Shown here piece after piece: positions 11,740-22,198 of a stretch of DNA of 64,000 nt. The first letter of the stretch is position 1; each line of letters starts with the position of its first letter. The DNA is taken from contig NC_057816.1 in the NCBI RefSeq assembly GCF_910594005.1, positions 43,176,797-43,240,796 on the forward strand. Reading direction: 5' to 3'. The translations under genes were made by a program, and so were the position numbers. The DNA comes from Cervus elaphus. Lineage: Eukaryota > Chordata > Mammalia > Artiodactyla > Cervidae. The notes below the pieces were generated by a model. That model searched no databases, had not been told where the DNA came from, and saw only the letters and a program-made list of their open reading frames with translations.

Positions 11740-11812
11740 CGTATCGCATATGTTGAAGCTGTAATCATCAAGAACAGCACCAGTACCATGCAGACTCCTG
11801 TCAGGCCAGGAA
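11740..11812 (-). CDS. NOX4: NOX4 internal coding exon (residues ~159-183; exon 7), membrane segment
   Basis: This 73-base minus-strand exon begins with the last two bases of Val159 and gives 23 codons, starting PGLTGVCMVLVLFLMIT and ending STYAI. It then contributes CG of Arg183, whose third base comes from the next exon. The hydrophobic run is membrane segment 4. The sequence reads MVLVLF where human NOX4, as recalled, has MVVVLF. The acceptor is TTATAG above 11812; the donor is TACG|GTGAGTG at 11740. The phase fits both neighbours exactly. Confidence 0.97.
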
Positions 11813-12685
11813 CTATAAAAATATACATAAGTACATTTTAACTTAAGTCATACTGAGAAAAAAGGTACAAAAAATTATTACCTTAAAATTCAAAGTACTA
11901 GGCTGCTCTGTGGGAAGCCTAATTGAAATCATCTATCTCCTAGCATGTTCTCCGTCAAAAAAAGCTTTTTTTTTTTTTTTTAAATTAGCATTAGTTTCAA
12001 GGTACTTAAGACAGAGTAGAATCTTTTCCACCTTTAACAGAAAAGTCCCTTTTGGTATTTTCAAATATTCCAATCAGAATGGTGACTACATTCATACTTT
12101 TACAGGAACACACTATAGCAAACATCAATAACTAATGCAACAGAACACAGTTGACATTCAACATCCTAACTGTTTTGGTTTTCTCCATCAGAGTCAATGT
12201 CAAATAATTTCTTTTGGACTTCACTATCTCGAAAAAATTTCCAGAAAAAATAAGCAAAACCTGAAACTTTCTAAAAACCACAACTTCAAGTGTAAAACAA
12301 AACATGATGGATATGAAGAAAAAAGTTACAGTGCTGATTTTTTAAGAATACTCTCAGACATAATCCCCCTTAGAATGGAAAACATTTTAAAATCAGTGTT
12401 TCTGATATTACATAACACTTGTTCTTAAAAAGAAAGTGTGCAAATATGTCATTTTACAAAATTAATACTGGTTTAATAGATTGCTACAAACCTAGTGTTA
12501 GCTCATAGAGGACATCCAAAATGAATAGGTGATATGCTATATCAAAAAGTGAAAAATCACAGTAGTCTCATTTCTTATTATCTTATTACTATCAAATAAA
12601 ATATTGTCTATAATTTACCTTTATTTACTCTTACAATCATATGAGCAACAATAAGTACTAAATGACCTAGTTAAGAAAGTCCATC
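11813..12685. other. AT-rich intron 6, nothing recognised
   Basis: Contains a T-run at about 11966-11981. The plus-strand open frames are lysine-rich, low-complexity translations of AT-rich DNA. Confidence 0.5.
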
Positions 12686-13069
12686 TCAAATCTTTCTAGA
12701 AAAGGAATGAAAACAACTCTGTCTCCAAAAGTACAGACACCTCCCCACTCTTCTTCTTGACAAGGAAGCAACTACGAGACAGAGGCCCATCAGGGGACGA
12801 GAGCCATCAGCAGAAGCAAACAAGCTGGGGGCGATACCAGGGCAATGCTGATATGCATCATTAGGATCACAGAGGGTGTAGGATGGTTGGAAAAAAATAC
12901 TGGAAATTCCAATACGGTAGAGACAAGTTTCCACTTGTAAAGGGCCACGTGAGAAATAAGGAGTCGGTCTATGGAACTTAATACTTGAGTATGCCCTCCT
13001 TTTCACTCTTCCCAGGACATAGATTTGGAAGCCTAACAAAACTTGCCTTTCCCTGATGCCCCAATCCAA
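12686..13069 (-). other. 127-codon ORF inside NOX4 intron 6, unrecognised
   Basis: An ATG-initiated frame of 127 codons on the same strand as NOX4 (start MDWGIRERQVLLGFQ). The local composition is less AT-rich than its surroundings and contains a few CpGs. I recognise no domain, signal peptide or family. The plus strand of the same interval also reads partly open, so it could be part of an old repeat or a processed pseudogene, or chance. No flanking exon-quality splice pair was identified. Confidence 0.25.
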
Positions 13070-13289
13070 ATCATCTCCTCTTTAACTTTTTCATAGGGCA
13101 CTCCCTTTCCTACTGTCTCTCCCATTGCTTTACCTCCTAGGGGTAACAGAAGAGCAAGATAAGTACACTAGTTCACACGAAAGGATTAATAGCATTATTT
13201 AAAAAGAACAGCAGGCCTACAAAATGACCAAGCCTTTCCTCTTCCAAACACTTATCCCCCCAAAACACAAACATCCACCCCAAACTTGT

Positions 13290-13765
13290 CCAAAAATATT
13301 CATTAACCACTTTAATACTCAAGGCCTATAAACAATTCAAATCTCCATAAACAGATGGATGGATAAATCATGATTTATTGTGCCTGAAAAATTAATCAGC
13401 AGTTTAAAAAAATGACATATACCTACACATATGAACCCAGATGAACCACAAAATTATTAGTATGAGCGAAAAAATCAGACACCCCCCCAAAAAACCCTGA
13501 AAGAATATAAGCTCTATGATTTCTTTTATACAACATTCTAGAAAATTCAAAGCATTCTTTAGTGGTAGAAAGCAGATTCATAACTAGGAGGGGTAGACAG
13601 CAGGATGCATTACAAAAGAGCACAAAACATTTTTAGAATGATGGACTTATTTGTTATCTTGATTTTGATCATGGTTTCTTACGTATATACATATGTCAAA
13701 AGTGATCAAATAACATAGTTTACATATGTATAACTTAGAGTACTTCAGTTATAACTCTAATTTAA
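13290..13765 (+). mobile_element. Old L1 3' end
   Basis: Sense L1 pattern: CAGATGGATGGATAAATCAT, ATAAGCTCTATGATTTCTTT with ACAACATTCTAGAAAATTCA, TAGTGGTAGAAAGCAGATTC, then TGTTATCTTGATTTTGATCA and GTATAACTTAGAGTACTTCA. Diverged eutherian L1. Confidence 0.7.
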
Positions 13766-14644
13766 AGAAGAAAAAAGAGAGAAGGTCCATCTCTCTGGCT
13801 CCAAGTAATTTAAAAAATCCATATCTGCCCAAATGAATAAATAAATGATAGAATCCCAGATGGCTCTATAATGTGAAATTTGTGGTTGGAGAGGCCTTTC
13901 AAGTAATTTCATTGAGGCTTCATGAATGTCTACTGTGTCTACATACAAGGTTTCCTGTATATAGTCCTGAACGTGCCTAAATTAGTTTTAGAATGTCTGC
14001 AAATCACTTCATCAGGACACCTGAAAAAAATGGAGCATGTTTAGAATAGAGGTATAAGTTCCAAAGGGTATTATTTGAACATCAATTCTTTTAGGTATTA
14101 ATTTCCAGTCATCAAAAATGCTATAACTATTCCTTGAAGAATCACAGGGCACATTAATGTAAATTTTCTGAGAGGTACTAAAGTCAAGAAACCAGCTTAA
14201 ATTTGAACAAATACTTCCCCAAACACTGAACTCGAGCATTCCTTTTAGAGCAGACCATGGAAAACATATTAGAAGGACTTAGGGTGAAATAGTTGACCTC
14301 AGCCATTTGAAATCAAGATGAAATAGAAGCCTCAAATAACCTAGGGCATATGTGTATATCCTGGAATTATAGCCCTGTTACTGTCCCTTAAGCCAAATCC
14401 CAATCTCACTGAATCGCATCTGTAAACTAAGGAGAATCAATTCAATGCTTTTTAATATTCTTTCAGATTTATAAAGTTATCTTTCTTTTCAAAAGAATTC
14501 ATTTTTCCTTTCTCTCTCCCAGAAGTACAAAAATGTCAGGGTTTGCAATTTATAAAGTAATTGACTTCATAGCAATGAAGAAGAAAAACTGACTTACAAT
14601 TAGCAACGAGAAGAAAAAAAATTACAATCAAAGTGGTCAAAAAA
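13766..14644. other. Intron 6, no recognised element
   Basis: Two minus-strand open frames here (13757-13948, 14012-14239) lack any recognisable family signature and I treat them as chance. Confidence 0.45.
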
Positions 14645-14962
14645 AATGGTGGGATGGGTAACTTAAAAACCAAAGAGGAGAGAGCAGGGGAGATAAATTA
14701 GGATTTAGGGATTAATATATGTACATTACTATATATAAAATAAGTAAACAGCAAAGACATACTGCATAGCAGAAGGAACTATACTCAATATCTTGTAATA
14801 ACCTATAATGGAAAAGAATCTGAAAAAATATATATATACATATACACAAACACACATATATACATATACACACACATATATATGCATGTATAACTGAATC
14901 ACTTTCCTATACACTTGAAATTAACACAACATTGAAAATTAACTATACTTCAGTCTAAAAAA
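14645..14962 (+). mobile_element. L1 3' end with internal TA/CA microsatellite
   Basis: Ruminant L1 3' sequence: AACAGCAAAGACATACTGCA, GGAACTATACTCAATATCTT, TATAATGGAAAAGAATCTG and CTTGAAATTAACACAACATT. A TA/CA-rich simple repeat (about 14827-14886) has expanded inside the 3' UTR. Confidence 0.85.
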
Positions 14963-15074
14963 AGCTAAGATTTTCTGTCACTGGAATTAAACAGAGACTG
15001 GCCTACAAATTATCTAGAATGTTGCAGAGAATATTTATGTAACAAGTAGAAGGTGTAAAAACAAATGACTTTTC

Positions 15075-15238
15075 TACAAATGACCCAATTTCATTCATTT
15101 TTAAGGCTGAGTAATATTCCATTGTATATATTATATACTACATCTTCTTTATCCATTCATCTGTAACATTTAGGTTACTTCCATGTGCTGGCTAATATAA
15201 ATAGTGCTGCAATGAACACTGGGCTACATATGTCTTTT
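15075..15238 (-). mobile_element. L1 fragment, first segment of an interrupted copy
   Basis: Antisense L1 ORF2 end (TTAAGGCTGAGTAATATTCC, TATCCATTCATCTGTAACAT, ATAGTGCTGCAATGAACACT). The same copy resumes at about 15625, 15895 and 16177 after younger insertions. Confidence 0.88.
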
Positions 15239-15627
15239 TTTAATATTTATTTATTTTTAATCGACTGTTTGGTTTACAAAATTGGTTTGATTTCTGTCAT
15301 ACATCAACATGAATTACCCACATGTGTACATTCTTCCTGGAGAAGGCAATGGCACCCCACTCCAGTACTCTTGCCTGGAAAATCCCATGGATGGAGGAGC
15401 CTGGTAGGCTGCAGTCCATCGGGTTGCTTCGTGTTGGACACGACTGGGCGACTTCACTTTCACTTTTCCCTTTCACACGTTGGAGAAGGGAATGGCAACC
15501 CACTCCAGTGTTCTTGCGTTGAGAATCCCAGGGACGGGGGAGCCTGGTGGGCTGCCGTCTATGGGGTCGCACAGGGTCGGACACGACTAAAGTGACTTAG
15601 CAGCAGCAGCAGCAGTACATTCTTCCT
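15239..15627 (-). mobile_element. Short L1 3' tail inserted in the older L1, itself split by Bov-A2
   Basis: A T-rich stretch followed by TTTGGTTTACAAAATTGGTT and CATACATCAACATGAATTAC is the antisense L1 3' end (compare the copy starting at 45840). Matching flanks ATGTCTTTTT (about 15229) and ATGTGTCTTTTT (about 15630) suggest its target duplication within the host L1. Confidence 0.7.
15326..15627 (+). repeat. Bov-A2 SINE (two Bov-A units) with exact 13-bp target duplication
   Basis: Two tandem Bov-A monomers (GGCAATGGCACCCCACTCCAG and GGAATGGCAACCCACTCCAG) are joined by the ACTTTCACTTTTCCC linker and end in an (AGC)n tail. GTACATTCTTCCT flanks the element at 15326-15338 and 15615-15627. Confidence 0.96.
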
Positions 15628-15677
15628 CTCATGTGTCTTTTTGAATTATGGTTTACTCAGGGTCTATACCTATTAAT

Positions 15678-15900
15678 GGGCTTCCCTCATAGCTCAGTTG
15701 GCAAAGAATCTGCCTGCAATGCACGAGACCCGGGTTCGATTCCTGGATGGGGAAGATCCCCTGGCGAAGGAACTGGCAACCCACTCCAGTATTCTTGCCT
15801 AGAGAATCCCCATGGACAGAGGAGCCTGGCAGGCTACAGTCCACGGGGTCACAAGAGTTGGACACGACTTAGCAACTAAGCCACCACCACCACCACCACG
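15678..15900 (+). repeat. Bov-tA SINE with (CAC)n tail
   Basis: Low-divergence Bov-tA (GGGCTTCCCTCATAGCTCAG through GACACGACTTAGCAACTAAG) ending in a CCACCACCACC microsatellite. It sits inside the interrupted L1: TATACCTATTAATG precedes it and GCCCAGTAGTGGGGTTGCTG resumes after it. Confidence 0.95.
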
Positions 15901-15973
15901 CCCAGTAGTGGGGTTGCTGGGTCATATGACAGTTCTAGTTTTAGTTTTTAAGGAACCTCCACACTGTTCTCCA

Positions 15974-16176
15974 TCAAAGTGTTAGTCGCTCAGTTGTTTC
16001 TGACTCTTTGAGACCCCATGGACTGCAGCCCACCAGGCTCCTCTGGCCATGGAATTCTCCAGGCAAGAATACCGGAGTCGGTAGCCAAGCCCTCCTCCAG
16101 GGGATTCTCCTGACCCAGGGATTGAACCCAGGTCTCCCTCACTGCAGGCAGATTCTTCACCATCTGAGCCACCATA
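15974..16176 (-). repeat. Bov-tA SINE
   Basis: Antisense Bov-tA inserted into the L1 segment between CACACTGTTCTCCAT and CATAGTGGCTG, which join to normal L1 sequence when it is removed. Confidence 0.94.
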
Positions 16177-16245
16177 GTGGCTGATTTACATTCCCACCAG
16201 CAGTGCAAGAGGGTTCCCTTTTCTCCACACCCTTTCCAGAAACTA
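16177..16245 (-). mobile_element. L1 fragment, last segment of the interrupted copy
   Basis: AGTGGCTGATTTACATTCCC, CACCAGCAGTGCAAGAGGG and TTCCCTTTTCTCCACACCC are antisense L1 ORF2 sequence continuous with 15901-15973. Confidence 0.88.
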
Positions 16246-19016
16246 ACACAACATTATAAAGCAATTATGCTCCCTTTAAAAAAGGCCAAGAAAATGACTT
16301 TTATCCATTCAGGGACTACTTTCTGGGCATCTGTATTGCACAGTCAAGTGCTAGAGTGAAAATGAATTGTGCTCTAAAAGAAATCTCAGTCCAGTGAAGG
16401 AGACACGATAAGCAGGCAGTTCCAACATAGGGTATTAAGTGCTGAAAGAGAGCCAGACATTGAGTATTTTCAAAGTACATCAAAGGGCATCCTAACCTAG
16501 CCTTGGATAATAGCTCAGCCAAGTCCCAATAAATTAGCCTCTATTACCACACATATCCCAAGAGTCAGGAAGCACAGATTAGAAAGTATTGGGCTAGTCT
16601 AAGTTCATTGGGCAAAGTCACTTAGCAAAATGAAGTACACTGTAAACTCTCAGTCTTCAAGTTATAAAGCAAAATCTATACTTGTTTTCTTAGGGGAAAA
16701 ATGCTTATTACGTTTACTCTTATTGTTTTTGATCTATGCATATTAGGTTAATTAGTAGCCCGTAAAATGAATGACTGCACTACATTGCCATTTATAGATG
16801 AACTGAAAGATCATTTTCATCCCTACCCAGATGTAGTCAGAAATATACCATCTTGTATTCATCATCCTGTTTTTACCAAGATAATTGGAGACATAACTGT
16901 GCTTGTTTATGAGGGTTTTTCTAATTGAAATTGGATATTGAGCATTTTATTCTCATCATACAAGTACTACCAAATTTGGAGATATGTAGCATGCATTTTT
17001 AAATGTTTGAATAATTCAATCTGTTAAATTTATTCTATAGGTTCTTAATTGGAATGTTTCTAACATTTATTTAGTGAGTCAAAATACCATAGAGGAGCTT
17101 TAGCATATTTAGGGGGATTGGGTCTGTGTTCCTGGGAAATAGATGGCACCTGATGAAAGGTATAGTATTTCTTTCATGAAATTTTATGGAACTGGGCCAC
17201 CAAAGTGATACCGACATGCTGATCTGGGGCAGTTCAAGTTGCTTGTATTGAGAGAAACTCCACAAAATGTTTTCTCTGCATGCTCTGCGGGTGGCCCTGT
17301 TCCACTGTGAAGAAACTGATTTCAGGTGGAAAACACCATATATGTAGGTAATAAATTATTCTACAGTATATGGAAGGAAACCAAATATTCATAGTATTTT
17401 ACCATGTATCTTTAGGGGCCCAGGCCAAGAAGGGACCAGCTCTGCTTAGCGGAATTAGGGAGAAATCTGTGCATAACGGGATATGTCAACTGACACTGAA
17501 AGGATGAGTGAGAGTTGAACAGGTGAAGAAAAGAGAGTAAGAGAGGAGTTAAAAGGTAGGTAGTGGTGAGAAGTTATGCTCAGGAGTATAATCAGATGCT
17601 CAGTAAAGGTAAAACAGGACTGGGAAGGTTAATAAAACACATTGCCAGGTCCCAACTTGGTCTCTCTCTAGGGTGAAACCAGGAATTTGTGTTTTTAAGT
17701 ATAAAATTACCTCGATTTGGCCCAACACACTCATAGGAACTTCCGAGAAAGAACACAGGATGATGGTATTTCATGCTAGGGGTAGAGATCACCTACTTAT
17801 AAGCAGCAATTTTACTAAGTTTCTTAATGTAATATCTTTGTCATATAAGAGATTTTTTATATTTTTATAAATTAAACTTTTTAAAGCATTTCTAAGGTTT
17901 CATCTATATTCTATGCAGTAAAAGAATATTAAAACAAAGTTCTTATTTATTTCTCTTAAATTGATCCATATGAACCAAAAAATACATTGATTCATACATA
18001 AGGTTTTATTTTTCTGCTTTTCCTCCCTTCTGTTCTCATCCAATTCTTAATGCTTTCATAAAAACATGTTTTCAATGAGCAAAGTTGTAAACAAAACTAA
18101 ATGGTGTTCCTAAGGAGAAAACTGTGAAATATGTACTTTGCAAATGGAAAAAAATCATAATGTATAGGCAGAAAATATATATTATTAATATGTAGATGTG
18201 GCATGAAAGGGAAAACACCTGAATTATTATTTTTCTTCATAAGACTGATGAAAAAAGAAACAGTGCATTTGACAGAGCCATGTCTCAGCCCTGTATCCAA
18301 TTCCAATCCTCAATGAGGTAGTACAGCCAAGACTTTATGACAGACCAGCTCCCATCCACAATCATCATGTCTCTGAAACAGGTGATTTTTAGCACCAAAT
18401 ACAGTCTCCTTTTCATTATTAAAAATGTAAGATTGAGACAGAGAAAAAATAACTAGAACTGTACTAACATCAGGGCCAAATTCTGAGATGTTCAAATGCA
18501 CTTTAACAAATAGTCTAGACTGAGATTTTATGGACAACATGTTTAAGAAGGGAAAATAAATTAAAAATGAGAGAGGAGACACATTTCAAGAAAAATAACT
18601 TATTTTAGCGACTGTTTCTCCTCTTCCTTATAGGTTTTAAGATCAGAAAATGTCCTACTAAATTACTAAATATTAAGAACTACACTGATACTCAGAGTGC
18701 TTGCTGTTTTTTCTCCAAAACTTCAAAAACAGAAACTCATTCCCTCTGTATTATCTCCAATAGTACTTGTCATAACAGCAGGCACATGGCAGGCGCTCCT
18801 AAGCCCATGGTCTTATGTAATTTCCATTGAAAGAATATATGAAAGGCAAATACATTTGCTTAATTTTACTCTTTATTCCTCTGAACCCTGATGGTTCACC
18901 CTGGCCCTTTGGTTTCATTGAAACCTTATACTTGAACAGTTGTTTGGAACATTTCCCATGTTGGATTTTGGCATATATATAACCACAGTATACAAGCCGC
19001 AATGATAACAACTTAC
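16246..19016. other. 2.8 kb repeat-poor intron 6 sequence
   Basis: I see no Bov SINE, BovB, L1 or MIR that I can name and no exon. Open frames are short and without signatures. The lack of insertions in a window otherwise full of them is noted, but no function can be read from the sequence. Confidence 0.4.
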
Positions 19017-19044
19017 CAGTTGTGAAGAGCAGTTTTCTAGGATC
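19017..19044 (-). CDS. NOX4: NOX4 micro-exon (residues ~150-158; exon 6)
   Basis: This is a 28-base minus-strand exon encoding DPRKLLFTT plus the first base of a Val codon. It is too short to be found by ORF length, but it matches the human protein between the AARYRDE and PGLTG segments. It is bounded by a strong polypyrimidine tract ending TTTCAG above 19044 and a consensus donor ACTG|GTAAGT. It lies in the loop before membrane segment 4. Because 28 is not a multiple of three, skipping it alone would shift the frame and truncate the oxidase. Introns on both sides are about 5.2 kb (5') and 7.2 kb (3'). Confidence 0.95.
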
Positions 19045-19219
19045 CTGAAAAAAAAAGAAAAAAAAATGGCTGAAAAATAAAACACTGATGAACATAAAAT
19101 TCTGCAAGGAGTCTGTAAGCGATAAGAGTCATGTGTTAGGCATGTAGGAAACTGTCCTCCCAATGGAAATAACAGAGATTCAATTAAGTTTCATAATGTT
19201 TTTACAATGCTAGAGATTA

Positions 19220-19440
19220 TGGTGGCGGTGGTGTTAGTTGCTCCATCATTTCCTACTCTTTGCGACCCCATGGACTGTAGCCGACCAGGCTCCTCTGTCC
19301 ATGGAATTCTCCAGGCAAGAATACTGGAGTGGGTTGCTATTCCCTTCTCCAAGGGATCTTCACAACCCAGGGATTGAACTCATGTATCCTAATTTACAGG
19401 CAGATTCTTTACTGTCTGAGCCACCAGAGAAGCCCAGAGG
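19220..19440 (-). repeat. Bov-tA SINE
   Basis: Antisense Bov-tA from TTAGTTGCTCCATCATTTCC to GAGCCACCAGAGAAGCCC, about 175 bp to the 5' side of the NOX4 micro-exon in gene orientation. Confidence 0.93.
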
Positions 19441-19663
19441 AGATTATCATACACACAAAATCCAATTCCAAGGAATTTATCCATTTGAAAAGGGAAGAAT
19501 ATTGGATGAGGAGTCAGAAGGTCCAAGCTTTCATGTTAATGGTCAGTTATAGGATAGCAGTAGTGGCCTGAAGCCCACCCTTTGATCATTCTGGGATTCA
19601 ATACTTTTAGCTATAATGTGGAAACATTAATATATGCTCTGTCTACAACTGCCAACTACACCT

Positions 19664-19752
19664 GTGAAGTCGCTCAGTCATGTCTGACTCTTTGCAATCC
19701 CATGGACTGTAGCCTACCAGGCTCCTCTGTCCGTGGGATTTTCCAGGCAACT
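19664..19752 (-). repeat. Truncated Bov-A SINE
   Basis: Only the 3' Bov-A part remains (GAAGTCGCTCAGTCATGTCT to GGATTTTCCAGGCAAC). The tRNA-derived head is absent. Confidence 0.85.
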
Positions 19753-20282
19753 GCACCTAGCAAGTGTCAAAACAGTGAGAATCAAAAAAGTAATAAAATA
19801 TATGGAGGGGGTTATGTTGTGCAAATTCAATGCAGAGAATACTGAGAACTAAAATGTTTCAAATGCTACTGTGAAAAGTAGTGATAATATTCAAATAAGG
19901 AAGACAGCTTCCTTCTAATTAGAAATACATTAATATTGTTACTGGAATATTTCCTTTAAACTACATCCCCATGGTATAATGAACTGAAATCAACTCCCTT
20001 CTCTCTTCTGGAAATCTTAGATCAATGCCCAGTAGAATGTGGATTAATTTTTTATCCAAAGGGGCCTAATACTGTATAATTTATGAATTACTTTTCTCAT
20101 GCCTCCATTGAATCTGTGGCCAGACCAAGCTATATACAAAGTAGGAAGCCATTTAAATAATTTCAGGGACCCTGAATAAGGACCATTTGCCCAAAAATAG
20201 CTCCTCATCCAGCTTAGATCCAATGGCTTCTAGTTAGAAACATAGCATTAAAAACAGGACTAAAGGCTAATCTAGAGTATCA
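19753..20282. other. Intron 5, nothing recognised
   Basis: No supported feature. Confidence 0.45.
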
Positions 20283-20635
20283 AAGTGTCAGTTGCTCAGT
20301 TGTGTCTGACTCTTTGCGACCCCATGGACTGTAGCCCGCCAGGCTCCTCTGTCCGTGAAATTTTCCAGGCAAGAATACTGGAGTGTGTAGTCATTCCCTT
20401 CTCCAGGGCATCTTCCCGACGCAGGGATCGAATCCAGGTCTCCTGCGTTACAGGCAGATTCTTGACCATCGGAACCACTACTGCTGCTGCTGCTAAGTCA
20501 CTTCAGTCGTGTCCGACTCTGTGAGACCCCATAGAGGGCAGCCCACCAGGCTCCACCGTCCCTGGGATTCTCCAGGCAAGAACACTGGAGTGGGTTGCCA
20601 TTTCCCTCTCCGTCTGAACTACTAGGGAGGCCCAT
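20283..20635 (-). repeat. Bov-tA SINE split by a younger Bov-A
   Basis: Antisense Bov-tA whose head is interrupted at about 20480. The remaining complement GGGAGGCCC follows at 20625. Removing the inner element restores the usual CCATCTGAACCACTAGGGAGG order. Confidence 0.92.
20468..20624 (-). repeat. Bov-A SINE nested in Bov-tA
   Basis: A (CTG)n tail, AAGTCACTTCAGTCGTGTCC and the rest of one antisense Bov-A unit occupy 20481-20611. Target duplications ATCGGAACCACTA (20468-20480) and GTCTGAACTACTA (20612-20624) come from the host SINE and differ at three positions. Confidence 0.88.
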
Positions 20636-21205
20636 AATCCTGAGGAACCTAATACATAAACAACTAGGAAAAACACAAGACAGACTGAACAAAGTGGTAA
20701 TACCAGAAATATGAATAATTAGCTAGGAAACCTCAGAAGATGACTAAAACTTTGAGGGAATGAAGACGGGGCATAAGAGTAAGAGACTGTTTCACAGATG
20801 ACAAGATGAGGCCAAATGAGCTATTGCATTAGGAATGTGCCACCCATCACAAACTGGAGAATGAAGGGGTCCCTGGGGGTGTGGAGAAGATAAGAGTGTA
20901 AGCACACAGCAAGAACACAAAAGCATCCTTTCCAAAGACAAGGCACAGAAGAATACAACTGTTCATATATGTATTCTCTCTCTGTGAATGTGTGTGTATT
21001 TGTTCATCTTAATCTAGTACATGGCCTGATACCTACCAGGCACTCAAAAATATTTATTAAAAGAAAGAAGAAGGGGAGAAAGACATGACTGAAGAAGCAA
21101 AGGAAGGGAGGAAAGATGGGGAAAAAAAGGAAAATGTAAATTAAAATGAATTACTATTTTTCATCCATCTTATCAGCAGTATTTTTTAAAAAACAAGTGA
21201 GGTGT
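20636..21205. other. Intron 5, purine-rich, nothing recognised
   Basis: A GA-rich stretch lies at about 21060-21135. No coding feature. Confidence 0.45.
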
Positions 21206-21560
21206 AAAAATAAGCATTGCAATAAAATTGGTAGAGTGTATCAACTGGTGAAGGTTTTTTGGAAAGTAATTTGTCCAACAAAACTAAAAATGTGTGTACC
21301 TTTGAAACCAAAATTACTTCTATAAATCTGCCTAGCAGAACTGTACCAAAAAAAAAAAATTTATTAGCATGCAGTTTATGACAAAAACCTGGAATCAGCT
21401 CAACATTCATGAATAAGAAAATGACTAAAAATAAATTATGGTATATTTGTATGAAGAAGATGAGGTATATGTATACTTTCTGATACAGTAAGTCACAATA
21501 GATATATTTACAAATTGCTATTGCTAAAGAATATATATCATAAAATACCACTCAAAAGAA
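21206..21560 (+). mobile_element. Old L1 fragment
   Basis: Sense L1 3' ORF2 remnants: ATAAAATTGGTAGAGTGTAT, CAAAATTACTTCTATAAATC, CTGGAATCAGCTCAACATTC and TAAATTATGGTATATTTGTA. Diverged. Confidence 0.65.
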
Positions 21561-21957
21561 GAAAACAAAATCATTACCTGTGGCTGTTTTTGGAGGAGAA
21601 GCTTTCACTTTGCACTTACTTGGGAGTTCTAAAATATTTTTACATTAAGCCTCTCTCTCTCTTAAACTGGAATAAATTTAACCCTAAAATCCTAGAAATC
21701 CTAAAATGACTAGAATACTGGCATCTTAAGAAAAAGTATATTAAAATAAAATGATTAAATCATTACAGTTATTGAAGACATATGAATTATAAAGCAGAAG
21801 AGAGAAGCAAAGAAGGAAAAGATTAAAAAAGAATTTTCATTAAGATACAAGTAACCCCATATGACCAGGGCAAGTGATGGGAGATAGGGAGAGGTAGGGG
21901 GATCTCTCTGGGATGAAATCATCACATGCGGAGCTTCCACTGGCATGCTAAGGAGCT

Positions 21958-22168
21958 GGACTTCTCCATGGTTCTTCATGCCGTATAGACTCCTGCAAGG
22001 CAGGAGACCTGTGTTCAGCCCCTGAGTTGGGAAGACCCCCTGAATGAGGGCGTGGCAATCCACTCCACTATACTTGCCTGGAGACTCCCCAAGGACAGAG
22101 GAGCTTGGTGGTCTACAGTCTATGGAGTCGCAAAGAGTTGGACATGACTGAGTGACTAAGCACAGCAC
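21958..22168 (+). repeat. Bov-tA SINE, diverged head
   Basis: Head region GGACTTCTCCATGGTTCTTC, tRNA part GTGTTCAGCCCCTGAGTTGG, body ending GACATGACTGAGTGACTAAG and a GCACAGCACAT tail. Confidence 0.9.
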
Positions 22169-22198
22169 ATAACTCTACAATCACCTGGTGAACTTTTT

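Noticed and set aside
15185..15595. 136-codon ORF
   Set aside because: Composite of an L1 tail and Bov-A2; no independent coding signal.
15600..15614. CRISPR-like short direct repeats (AGC, CAC and CA tracts) at several sites
   Set aside because: These are SINE-tail microsatellites without spacers; a CRISPR array is not expected in a mammalian genome.
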